NCBI GenBank assembly: GCA_025451135.1
Contig: JANWKW010000050.1
Span: forward strand, 1-9,711
Direction of reading: 5' to 3'
DNA from: Vulcanimicrobiia bacterium
Lineage (GTDB): Bacteria; Vulcanimicrobiota; Vulcanimicrobiia; Vulcanimicrobiales; Vulcanimicrobiaceae
Length of the DNA: 9,711 nt
Positions 1-5,715 of the stretch are shown in pieces. The position numbers were made by a program, and so were the translations under genes. Positions within the stretch are counted from its first letter, which is position 1. Each line of letters opens with the position of its first letter. Below the pieces are notes generated by a model that saw only the letters and a list, made by a program, of their open reading frames with translations, had not been told where the DNA came from and did not search any database.

Positions 1-1059
1 GACTTCGACACGCCCGAGCACATCAAAGAGGCCTGTTACAAGAGCCTGCGCGACAACCACACGCACTACACCGGCTCGGCCGGCATCCCCGAGCTGCGTG
101 CGGTCGTGGCCGAGTACGCGAGCCGGTTCCGCAAGATGCCGACCGCCTACACCGCCGAGAACGTGGTGGTCGCGCCGGGCGCCAAGCCGATCATCTGGAA
201 CACGCTCTCCGCGATCCTCAACCCGGGCGATCACTTCGTCTACTTCGACCCGGCCTATCCGGCGTACGCCTCGGCCGCCTCGTACCTGCAGGCCGACGCC
301 ACCGCCATCCCGCTGCTCGAACAGCGCGACTGGCGCATGGATCTCGACGAACTGGAGAGCCGCGTCGGCGAGCGGACCAAAGTGCTGGTGATCAACTCGC
401 CGCACAACCCGACCGGCGGCGTGCTGCTGCGGGCCGATCTCGAACGGATCGCGGCCCTCGCGATCAAGCACGACTTCCTCGTGATCGCCGACGAGATCTA
501 CAGCCGCAACTTCTACTTCGACCGCGAGTTCGACTCGATCGCGTCGCTGCCGGGGATGAAGGAGCGCACCATCATCGTCGACGGCTTCTCGAAGGCCTAC
601 GCGATGACGGGCTGGCGCCTGGGCTACGCGATCATGCCGCCGGAGCTGGCGAAGATCGTGACGCTCTTCAACAACAACACGTTCAGCTGCGTGGCCACCT
701 TCGTGCAGGACGCCGGTATCGCCGCGCTGACCGGCCCGGACGACGACGTGAAGCGCATGAACGAGATCTTCCGCCAGCGCCGCGACCGCCTGATCGAGGG
801 CATCAACAAGATCCCGAACATCTCGTGCACGTCGCCCGAAGGCGCGTTCTACGCGTTCCCCAACATCACCAAGGTCACCAGCGACGACAAGGCGCTGGCC
901 TCGTTCCTGCTGAGCGAAGCCGGCATCGCGTGCCTGGGCGGCAGCGCGTTCGGCGCGGCCGGCAAAGGCTATCTGCGCTTCAGCTATGCCGCGAGCTTCG
1001 AAGACATCGACCTCGCCCTCGAACGCCTCGCCGAGTACTTGCCGAAATTCACGAACTAG
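1..1059 (+). CDS. PLP-dependent aminotransferase, class I/II (5' partial)
   Basis: This is a fold-type I aminotransferase that would transfer an amino group between an amino acid and a 2-oxo acid in the cytoplasm. The frame is open from the first base, starting DFDTPEHIKEA, a stretch normally found about 35 residues into the family, so the true start lies upstream of the window. In fragment numbering the visible motifs are YTGSAGIPELR (23-33), NPTG (136-139), ADEIY with the PLP-ring Asp (163-167), SKAYAMTGWRLGY with the Schiff-base Lys at 198 and the phosphate-binding Arg at 206, and LRFSYA with the substrate-carboxylate Arg at 326. The 352 visible residues plus the missing N-terminus match the usual length of about 390. 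The family is certain. The substrate (aspartate, alanine, aromatic or other) cannot be read from motifs, so no symbol is given. A small TPR-like gene follows directly and may be co-transcribed. Confidence 0.95.
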   Translation, partial: DFDTPEHIKEACYKSLRDNHTHYTGSAGIPELRAVVAEYASRFRKMPTAYTAENVVVAPGAKPIIWNTLSAILNPGDHFVYFDPAYPAYASAASYLQADATAIPLLEQRDWRMDLDELESRVGERTKVLVINSPHNPTGGVLLRADLERIAALAIKHDFLVIADEIYSRNFYFDREFDSIASLPGMKERTIIVDGFSKAYAMTGWRLGYAIMPPELAKIVTLFNNNTFSCVATFVQDAGIAALTGPDDDVKRMNEIFRQRRDRLIEGINKIPNISCTSPEGAFYAFPNITKVTSDDKALASFLLSEAGIACLGGSAFGAAGKGYLRFSYAASFEDIDLALERLAEYLPKFTN

Positions 1060-1082
1060 ACGGCGACAAGGACCGGCGCGCG

Positions 1083-1391
1083 CTGGCCCTCCGCAAGCAG
1101 GCGGAGGGCCTCGTCGCCGCCGGCGACGCCGACGCGGCCGCCCCGCTCTACGCGGAGATGCTCGACCTGTACCGTTCGAGCGAGACCACCCCGCCGCTCG
1201 AGATGGCCAACGCGCTGCGCAGCGCCGCCCTGTATGCCGAACGTCGCGCCGACGCCGCCGAAGCCCGCAAGCTCTGGGTCGAAGCGCGCAGTTACTACCA
1301 GCAGCTCGACGAACGCTTCGCCTTGCTCCGCGGCCTCCCCGGAAACCCGGGCGTCATCGAAGCGGACCGGCACATCGCCGCCTTGTCGTAG
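1083..1391 (+). CDS. small TPR-like helical protein
   Basis: This is a frame of about 102 residues with third positions almost all G or C, beginning just after the aminotransferase stop. The product is Ala/Glu/Arg-rich and predicted helical. It contains a TPR-like helix pair (RKQAEGLVAAGDADAAAPLY followed by AEMLDLYR) and a second one (ANALRSAALYAERRADAAEA followed by RKLWVEARSYYQQL). No signal peptide or membrane segment is seen. No ATG or GTG lies near the start of the coding bias. I chose the CTG at 1083 because AAGGA sits at 1068-1072, 10 nt upstream. An ATT at 1047 overlapping the aminotransferase end, or the internal ATG at 1158, are alternatives. TPR-type proteins are usually binding scaffolds, and the partner is unknown. 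It is probably in one transcript with the aminotransferase. Confidence 0.68.
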   Translation: MALRKQAEGLVAAGDADAAAPLYAEMLDLYRSSETTPPLEMANALRSAALYAERRADAAEARKLWVEARSYYQQLDERFALLRGLPGNPGVIEADRHIAALS

Positions 1392-1441
1392 CGGTCCCCC
1401 CTTGTCATCCCGAGCGTAGCGAAGCGAAGTCGAGGGACCGC
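1391..1441. repeat. CHPERSEAKSRD-type interspersed palindromic repeat
   Basis: The core TTGTCATCCCGAGCGTAGCG, continuing as AAGCGAAGTCGAGGGACC, translates in one + frame as CHPERSEAKSRD. This is a signature that recurs in spurious ORFs of many environmental bacterial genomes because a short dispersed repeat carries it. Here the core is flanked by an 8-bp perfect inverted repeat, GCGGTCCC at 1391-1398 and GGGACCGC at 1434-1441. The element fills the gap between two convergent stops (1391 on +, 1460 on -), which is the usual location for REP-like elements. It may fold in RNA and act as a weak bidirectional terminator or 3'-end stabiliser. Identification rests on remembered resemblance; only one copy is visible in this window. 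Confidence 0.6.
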
Positions 1442-1459
1442 CACCCGGCATTGCCGCCG

Positions 1460-2065
1460 CTAGGGTCCCTCCAGCGTACGCCCCATCGAAAAGACCGCTC
1501 GCATATCGCGTCGCTCATCGGCCGCAAGCCGCTGATGCCACGCGAACGAATCGACGATCCTTGCCAGAGCCGGCTGCAACGTCTTCCACCGCGGTTCGAT
1601 CAGCATTGCGGCGCTGAACTCGGAGTTCGGGACTTCGATCGTCAGCCAGGTATGACATCGATAGAGCGTGAGCTCGAAATGGTGCCCGTCGACGAGCATC
1701 GTTATCGTATCGCCTTTTGGGCGAGCCACGACCGGGTCGCGCTCGTAGACCCTGGCGGTCCTTAGGAGCGCTACGAGAGCCGCGAATCGAGCCCGGTCGC
1801 CAGGCCTTGGAACGAGAGCGTAGACGCCCAGTCGTGGTGCACTATACGCCCCGACATACGTGCCAAGAAACGATGGTCCGTTCTGTTCCACGCTCGCGTA
1901 GAAGCACGGTTTCTCACGCCCCGTCGGCCAGCAGTCGCCGATCTCGACGGCCTGCACGTCGTCGTAGGATGGCGTTCCGCCCTCGTAGCAATCGGCACGG
2001 GCGCCGGCGGTGAGGGCGGCGACCAGTCCGACAAGGGCGGCTAGGGCGAGCGCCGATTTCATCAT
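1460..2065 (-). CDS. exported protein of unknown function
   Basis: This 201-residue protein begins MMKSALALAALVGLVAALTA, a typical Sec signal peptide with a likely cut after GARA (residue 24), giving a mature start of DCYEGG. The mature part has four Cys (26, 45, 54, 137), an even number compatible with two disulfides outside the cytoplasm. There is no lipobox. I do not recognise the family. A conserved-looking core runs from GDCW to PCFYASV and then HHFELTLYRCHTWLTIEVP, suggesting a small beta-rich domain, and the C-terminus is helical. Two tandem ATGs (2065 and 2062) make the exact start ambiguous by one residue, and a weak GGAACGAG lies just upstream. It is 41 bp downstream of dacB on the same strand, so co-transcription and a cell-envelope role are plausible but unproven. 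Confidence 0.82.
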   Translation of the reverse strand: MMKSALALAALVGLVAALTAGARADCYEGGTPSYDDVQAVEIGDCWPTGREKPCFYASVEQNGPSFLGTYVGAYSAPRLGVYALVPRPGDRARFAALVALLRTARVYERDPVVARPKGDTITMLVDGHHFELTLYRCHTWLTIEVPNSEFSAAMLIEPRWKTLQPALARIVDSFAWHQRLAADERRDMRAVFSMGRTLEGP

Positions 2066-2106
2066 GCTCGTTCCACGCGTTTGTCTACGCCGCCGTGACC
2101 GAGAGA

Positions 2107-3702
2107 CTACTTCGCGTAGAGGTAGATCGCGTTGGCGATCTCGCCGAGGACCTGACCGGCGATGTGGCCGCCGTCTTGGTCGCGGCCGGCGAGCATGTTA
2201 TTGAGATAGAGCGCGAACGCGACGCGGCGTCCCGAGCGCGTGGTCGTGTAGCCGACCAGACCTTTGGCGGTGATGATGCCGCCGCGGCTCAAGCTGTTGC
2301 CGCCGCCCCACGTGCCGGTCTTCGCGTGGACGCGGCCCTTGGCCGGCGCGTCGACCTGGATGTTGAACAGCGTGCCGTCGACGCCGAGCACCGGCAGACC
2401 GCGGTAGAAGTCGGGATACCACTTCTGCGTCTGCGCCCACGCCAGATCGTGCACCATGAAGTCGGGCGTGAAGTACGCGTCGCCGCCGCCCAAACCGTCG
2501 GTCTGCGAGGCTTGGCCGAGGTCGAGGCCGGCGCCCGCCAGGAACGCGCGCTCGCGATCGAAGCCGGCTTGCAGCGCGGCGCGCGGCTTGGCGTGCGCGA
2601 CCAGGACGCCCCACAGATACGGCATCATGGCCGCGTGCAGGTTGTCGCTCACCTTGAGCGTGACTTTCACATCTTCGCGCAGCGGGGGCGAGACGTGCTC
2701 CGCGACCCGGTTGGCCGGCAGATAGGCGGCCGCGAAGGCGCTGCGATCGAAGGTGGCGTCGCGCGGCGCGTCCGCGATCTGCACGCCCGCCTGCTGCAGC
2801 GCGAGCGTCAGTCCGACCTCGGCGAAGCGCGTCGGGGTCGGCACGCGATACGCGTAGAGCGTCGGCGGATCGCCGAGCGGCACCGAGCCGACGACCGTCA
2901 CGCGATGGTTGCCGTTGTCGTCGGTGACGTCGGTGAAGTCGAGCGTGTTGTCGCTCTTGGCCGCTCCGGTGGTCGCCTTGTCGATGAAGACGGCGTACGG
3001 CGTCTGCGGCGAGAACGCGATCGTAGGGGGATCGCCGGCGCGCGCGCCCGCCGTCACGATGATGTCGATCAAGTTGTCGTTGACGACGATCGGCGAGACG
3101 AAGGCGCCCGTGCCGTCCTCGGGACCGGACTCGGGGAAGAGCGACGCGTCGACGACCACGCGTCCGGTGACGCGCTTGATGCCGGCGGCCGCGATCTGCT
3201 TGGCGAGGTCGCGCAGCACCGCGAGCGGATCGCCCGGGACCGCCTTCGTGTCCTTGGAGGCGTCGTAGGAATGGTCTTCGTTCTCGAAGGCGAGCGTGCC
3301 GTCGGGCCGGATCCGCTGCGAGAGGTTCGGGTCGCCGCTCGCGACCAGCACCAGGTCGCCGTCGAGCGTGCCGTCGGCGCCGATCGCGCCGGTCCGGTAG
3401 ACCGGCGTGGTGAAGCGGAAGTCGCCCCCCAGCAAGGCGAGCGTCGTGCCTTCGGTCAGCGTCTTGGTGGTCGAGGCCGGCTTGAAGAACTTGGCCGCGT
3501 TCATCGCGTAGATGGTCCGCTTCGCATCCAGGTCGTAGACCGCGATCCCGAACGACGTATGCGCCAGTGACGGCGCGGCCAGGATCTGGTCGATGGCCTT
3601 GCCGAGCGGCGACGGCGCGGCCGGCGCGGGCGCGGCGTCGAGGAGCAGTCCGACGGCCCAGAGCAGGGCGATGATGCGCACGTAGACCTTCATAAGAAGC
3701 AT
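2107..3702 (-). CDS. dacB: D-alanyl-D-alanine carboxypeptidase/endopeptidase, PBP4 (peptidase family S13)
   Basis: This is an exported penicillin-binding protein that removes the terminal D-Ala of peptidoglycan stem peptides and may cleave D-Ala-mDAP crosslinks, acting outside the cytoplasmic membrane. Of 531 residues, about 1-29 form a signal peptide ending in APAPAA. All three active-site motifs are present: SxxK as STTK (Ser77 nucleophile, Lys80), SxN as SDN (352-354) and KTG (461-463, in HAKTGTW). The SASGDPNLS-like stretch at about 121-128 and DGLGGGDAYFTP (402-413) match the family's GDP and DGSG-type conserved regions. The long insert between the first two motifs is typical of the class C PBP4 group, and total length is normal. 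Starts at ATG 3702 or ATG 3693 are both possible, and neither has a clear SD; a GGAGG at 3725-3729 on this strand is too distant. It diverges from a small membrane protein gene. Confidence 0.95.
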   Translation of the reverse strand: MLLMKVYVRIIALLWAVGLLLDAAPAPAAPSPLGKAIDQILAAPSLAHTSFGIAVYDLDAKRTIYAMNAAKFFKPASTTKTLTEGTTLALLGGDFRFTTPVYRTGAIGADGTLDGDLVLVASGDPNLSQRIRPDGTLAFENEDHSYDASKDTKAVPGDPLAVLRDLAKQIAAAGIKRVTGRVVVDASLFPESGPEDGTGAFVSPIVVNDNLIDIIVTAGARAGDPPTIAFSPQTPYAVFIDKATTGAAKSDNTLDFTDVTDDNGNHRVTVVGSVPLGDPPTLYAYRVPTPTRFAEVGLTLALQQAGVQIADAPRDATFDRSAFAAAYLPANRVAEHVSPPLREDVKVTLKVSDNLHAAMMPYLWGVLVAHAKPRAALQAGFDRERAFLAGAGLDLGQASQTDGLGGGDAYFTPDFMVHDLAWAQTQKWYPDFYRGLPVLGVDGTLFNIQVDAPAKGRVHAKTGTWGGGNSLSRGGIITAKGLVGYTTTRSGRRVAFALYLNNMLAGRDQDGGHIAGQVLGEIANAIYLYAK

Positions 3703-3716
3703 GGTTTTCGTACGAT
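3689..3716 (+). promoter_or_regulatory. possible sigma70-type promoter for the 3732 gene
   Basis: TTCATA (3689-3694) and TACGAT (3711-3716) are separated by 16 bp and match the -35/-10 consensus at four of six positions each. Transcription would start near 3723, leaving only about 9 nt before the ATG at 3732, which has no SD. The elements lie inside the first codons of the divergent dacB gene. This is a weak call, supported mainly by position. Confidence 0.25.
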
Positions 3717-3727
3717 GGCGAATCGCC
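3717..3727. promoter_or_regulatory. short palindrome in the divergent dacB intergenic gap
   Basis: GGCGA-A-TCGCC is a perfect inverted repeat with 5-bp arms and a 1-bp centre, lying almost at the middle of the 29-bp gap between the divergent dacB and small membrane protein starts. It could be an operator half-site pair affecting both genes, or a chance palindrome in GC-rich DNA. No regulator gene is adjacent. Confidence 0.22.
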
Positions 3728-3731
3728 TCCC

Positions 3732-4001
3732 ATGGTCTTGCCGCCCGCGCCCCAGCCGCGTTTCTGGAAAGCGCTGATCTTCGCCGCGATCCCGGCCGGC
3801 TTCGTGCTCTGGACGATCTTCGGACGCAGTGCGATGCCGGCGTGGATCGGTCTGCTCATCTGGGCCGTCGCGAGCCTCGCCGTCGCCGGCATCATCCATG
3901 CGCGCGTGTCCGACGACTGGCGCTCGAAGTACGTCATGAACCTGCACGGCTTCGAACACCGCGCCAACGTGACGCGCAACGTCACCGTCAGACGGAAGTA
4001 G
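3732..4001 (+). CDS. small two-helix membrane protein
   Basis: This 89-residue protein has two strongly hydrophobic stretches. The first is at about 13-29 (ALIFAAIPAGFVLWTIF) and the second at about 35-55 (PAWIGLLIWAVASLAVAGII), so it should sit in the inner membrane as a helical hairpin. The N-terminus is Pro-rich (MVLPPAPQPRFWK). The C-terminal 30 residues are hydrophilic and basic, ending TRNVTVRRK, and probably face the cytoplasm by the positive-inside rule. I do not recognise a family. There is no SD before the ATG, consistent with a very short or leaderless transcript. It diverges from dacB with 29 bp between the starts, and its stop lies 2 bp from the stop of a convergent 33-codon reading frame. 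A role in envelope biology is suggested only by this neighbourhood. Confidence 0.78.
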   Translation: MVLPPAPQPRFWKALIFAAIPAGFVLWTIFGRSAMPAWIGLLIWAVASLAVAGIIHARVSDDWRSKYVMNLHGFEHRANVTRNVTVRRK

Positions 4002-4003
4002 TC

Positions 4004-4105
4004 CTACGCCGGGGACGAGTCCGCGGCGGCCGGGTGCATCGCTTCGGCGACGCGCATCCAGCGGAACATCCACGGATTGAAGAGCGTCAGCACTTCGTAC
4101 GGCAA
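4004..4105 (-). CDS. 33-residue Trp-rich microprotein (candidate)
   Basis: This is a minus-strand reading frame with start TTG at 4105 and stop TAG at 4006-4004. It is preceded by AAGGA (complement of 4113-4117) at 7 nt, a good Shine-Dalgarno for the start. The peptide starts MPYEVLTLFNPWMFRWMRVA, continues EAMHP, and ends in a disordered AAADSSPA tail. About 30 of 33 codons end in G or C while first and second positions are far less biased, which matches real genes here. An upstream in-frame TAG at 4141-4139 limits any N-terminal extension to 11 codons. The central segment is an amphipathic or hydrophobic helix with two Trp and four Met after the start, plausibly membrane- or protein-binding. 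It may instead be the tail of a decayed gene. No family is recognised. Confidence 0.5.
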   Translation of the reverse strand: MPYEVLTLFNPWMFRWMRVAEAMHPAAADSSPA

Positions 4106-4115
4106 CTCTCGTTCC

Positions 4116-4145
4116 TTGACGCTCCGGACGCGGCTGCTCTAGTAT
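4116..4145 (+). promoter_or_regulatory. sigma70-type promoter giving a leaderless mRNA for the 4152 gene
   Basis: TTGACG (4116-4121) matches five of six -35 positions and TAGTAT (4140-4145) four of six -10 positions, including the key TA...T, with an 18-bp spacer. Six bases separate the -10 hexamer from the ATG at 4152, so the predicted +1 falls on the A of the start codon. No Shine-Dalgarno is present. The -35 overlaps the ribosome-binding site of the minus-strand microgene. Confidence 0.6.
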
Positions 4146-4151
4146 CGCGCT

Positions 4152-4655
4152 ATGAAACGCGCGCCGTTCGCACTCGCCGTCCTGTTGGCGTTCTCACTGC
4201 TCGGGGCGGCACCGGCCAAGCCGATCGATCCGCTGCTGTGGCTGGTCGGCGGCACCTGGACGGCGGATGCGTCGACCCTGGGTCCCGGCATGCTGCGCAT
4301 CGAGACGCGCTACCGCCTCTCGTCCAACGGATCGTTCGTGCGTTTCACGACCGCGTTCGTGAGCGTCAAGGGCGCCGCGCCGACGTACGACGGGCAGCTC
4401 TACTACGACACGGCGACGCGGCAGTTCGCGATGTGGTATGCCGACGCCAAAGGCGGGATCGTGCAGGGACCGGTGGCGGTCGACGGCGCCGTCACCAGCC
4501 TGCTGTTCGACGCGGCCGATCCGGGCGACGGCCGGCCGGGACAGATGCGCGTGCTGATGACGCGCAAGAGCGCCGATCTCTATACCTGGTCGCTGTACGA
4601 CCTGACGCGCGATCCGTCGCGGCCGATCTTCTCGCTGGACTATCGCCGGCGTTAG
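4152..4655 (+). CDS. exported protein of unknown function, lipocalin-like start motif
   Basis: This 167-residue protein starts MKRAPFALAVLLAFSLLGAA, a Sec signal peptide with a likely cut after APA (residue 22). The mature chain is beta-rich: LLWLVGGTWTAD near its start resembles the G-x-W motif that opens lipocalin-like and DUF1579-like barrels. It is followed by alternating strands such as SFVRFTTAFVSVKG, DGQLYYDTATRQFAMWYAD and YTWSLYDLTRDP. No Cys occurs in the mature part. This pattern suggests a small periplasmic or secreted barrel binding a hydrophobic or aromatic ligand, but that is inference from fold-like pattern, not a recognised family match. It is a single-gene transcript with its own promoter, lies divergent from the microgene and converges on trpS. 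Confidence 0.82.
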   Translation: MKRAPFALAVLLAFSLLGAAPAKPIDPLLWLVGGTWTADASTLGPGMLRIETRYRLSSNGSFVRFTTAFVSVKGAAPTYDGQLYYDTATRQFAMWYADAKGGIVQGPVAVDGAVTSLLFDAADPGDGRPGQMRVLMTRKSADLYTWSLYDLTRDPSRPIFSLDYRRR

Positions 4656-4660
4656 TCGTC

Positions 4661-4682
4661 CGCCGGCTGGGCAACGCCGGCG
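4661..4682. terminator. GC hairpin between convergent genes
   Basis: CGCCGGC (4661-4667) and GCCGGCG (4676-4682) form a 7-bp all-G/C stem with an 8-nt loop, placed in the 40-bp gap between the stop of the exported protein gene and the stop of trpS. It is symmetric and could stop transcription from both sides. It lacks a T tract on either strand, so it may only slow polymerase or protect 3' ends. Confidence 0.45.
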
Positions 4683-4695
4683 CTATCGCCGCGCA

Positions 4696-5715
4696 TCAGA
4701 GCAGCTTCATCGCCCGCTTGACGTCGCGCATCGTCTGCGCCGCGATCTCGCGCGTGCGCGCGGTGCCTTCGGCCAGGATCGCGTCGACCGCGCCCGGGTC
4801 GGCGGCGTAGAGCGCGCGGCGCTCGCGGATCGGCCGCAGATACGCGTTGAGCGCCTCCGCGAAGTCGGCCTTGTCGGCGACGCAGCCCAGTTCACCCGAC
4901 CGGCAGCCGCTCGCGACGACGCCGGTGCGATCCGCGTCCGCGATCAAGGTCCAGAGCGAGAAGACCGGACAGACCTCGGGCCGGCCCGGATCGTTGCGCC
5001 GCACCTTGAGCGGGTCGGTCAGCATCTTCTTCACCTTGGCGGCGGTGGTCGCTTCGTCGTCCGACAAGTAGATCGCGTTGTCGTACGACTTCGACATCTT
5101 ACGCCCGTCGGTGCCGGGCACTTCCGGCACTTGCGCGAACGTCGGCTTCGGCTCGACCAGGATCGTCGTGCCGTTCCCGTAGAGATGGTTGAAGCGGCGC
5201 ACGACTTCGCGCGCGAACTCCAGGTGCGCGGACTGATCGCGCCCGACCGGCACGAACGCGCCCTTGACGATCGCGATGTCGCAGAGCTGCATCAACGGAT
5301 AGCCGAGGAATCCGTAGGTCGCGATCTCGGCGCCGAGCGCCTCGATCTGGCCCTTGTACGTCGGCACGCGCTCGAGCCACGAGACCGGCACGATCATCGA
5401 GAGCAGCAGCTGCAGCTCGGCGATCTCGGGGACGGCCGACTGCAGGAAGAACGTCGCCTTCTTCGGATCGATGCCGGCCGCCAACCAATCGATCACCATC
5501 TCGTCGCGGCCGCTGCGGATCTCGCTCGGATCGGCGAACTCGGTGGTGTAGCCGTGCAGGTCCGCGACTTCGAAGAACGCCTCGGCCGTCTCGGCGTAGA
5601 CCAGCCACTGCTTGAGCACGCCGAAGTAGTGGCCGAGGTGCAGGCGGCCGCCGCCGCTCACCCGCATGCCGGACATGACGCGCGGCAAGGCGGGGCGCGC
5701 GGGATCAATAGGCAA
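4696..5715 (-). CDS. trpS: tryptophanyl-tRNA synthetase, Fe-S-motif type
   Basis: This is a class I aminoacyl-tRNA synthetase that activates Trp with ATP and charges tRNA-Trp. Of 339 residues, the HIGH-type motif is LHLGHY (25-30) after SGMRVSGG, the GRDQSAHLE stretch is at 158-166, and KMSKS is at 206-210. Length fits bacterial TrpRS (about 330). In the anticodon-binding region it carries C249 (PEVCPVF), C271 and C278 (GCRSGELGCVADK). This is the pattern of the iron-sulfur TrpRS of Thermotoga (C-x22-C-x6-C-x2-C), but the spacing is x21 and Asp281 replaces the fourth Cys. Start is TTG at 5715, decided by a strong GGAGG 8 nt upstream. It overlaps the end of thiD by 11 bp and is the last gene of the operon. 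No T-box or leader is possible immediately before it. Confidence 0.97.
   Translation of the reverse strand: MPIDPARPALPRVMSGMRVSGGGRLHLGHYFGVLKQWLVYAETAEAFFEVADLHGYTTEFADPSEIRSGRDEMVIDWLAAGIDPKKATFFLQSAVPEIAELQLLLSMIVPVSWLERVPTYKGQIEALGAEIATYGFLGYPLMQLCDIAIVKGAFVPVGRDQSAHLEFAREVVRRFNHLYGNGTTILVEPKPTFAQVPEVPGTDGRKMSKSYDNAIYLSDDEATTAAKVKKMLTDPLKVRRNDPGRPEVCPVFSLWTLIADADRTGVVASGCRSGELGCVADKADFAEALNAYLRPIRERRALYAADPGAVDAILAEGTARTREIAAQTMRDVKRAMKLL

Noticed and set aside
1056..1451. 131-codon minus-strand frame opposite the TPR-like gene
   Set aside because: Its N-terminus, STSLRYARDDKGG, is just the translated interspersed repeat, a known source of false genes. The + strand frame has better helix periodicity and codon bias.
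2095..3570. 491-codon + strand open frame antisense to dacB
   Set aside because: The translation is Arg/Val/Asp-rich low-complexity with no motif, while the minus strand carries intact SxxK, SxN and KTG motifs in order. Long antisense frames are expected at this GC content.
2198..3985. 595-codon minus-strand frame overlapping dacB and the 3732 gene
   Set aside because: It is an out-of-phase frame with Arg/Ala repeats. It would cover two genes with clear protein features.
3701..4810. 369-codon + strand frame across the 3732 and 4152 genes
   Set aside because: Its codon bias is in the wrong phase, and it crosses a promoter, a convergent stop region and the trpS 3' end.
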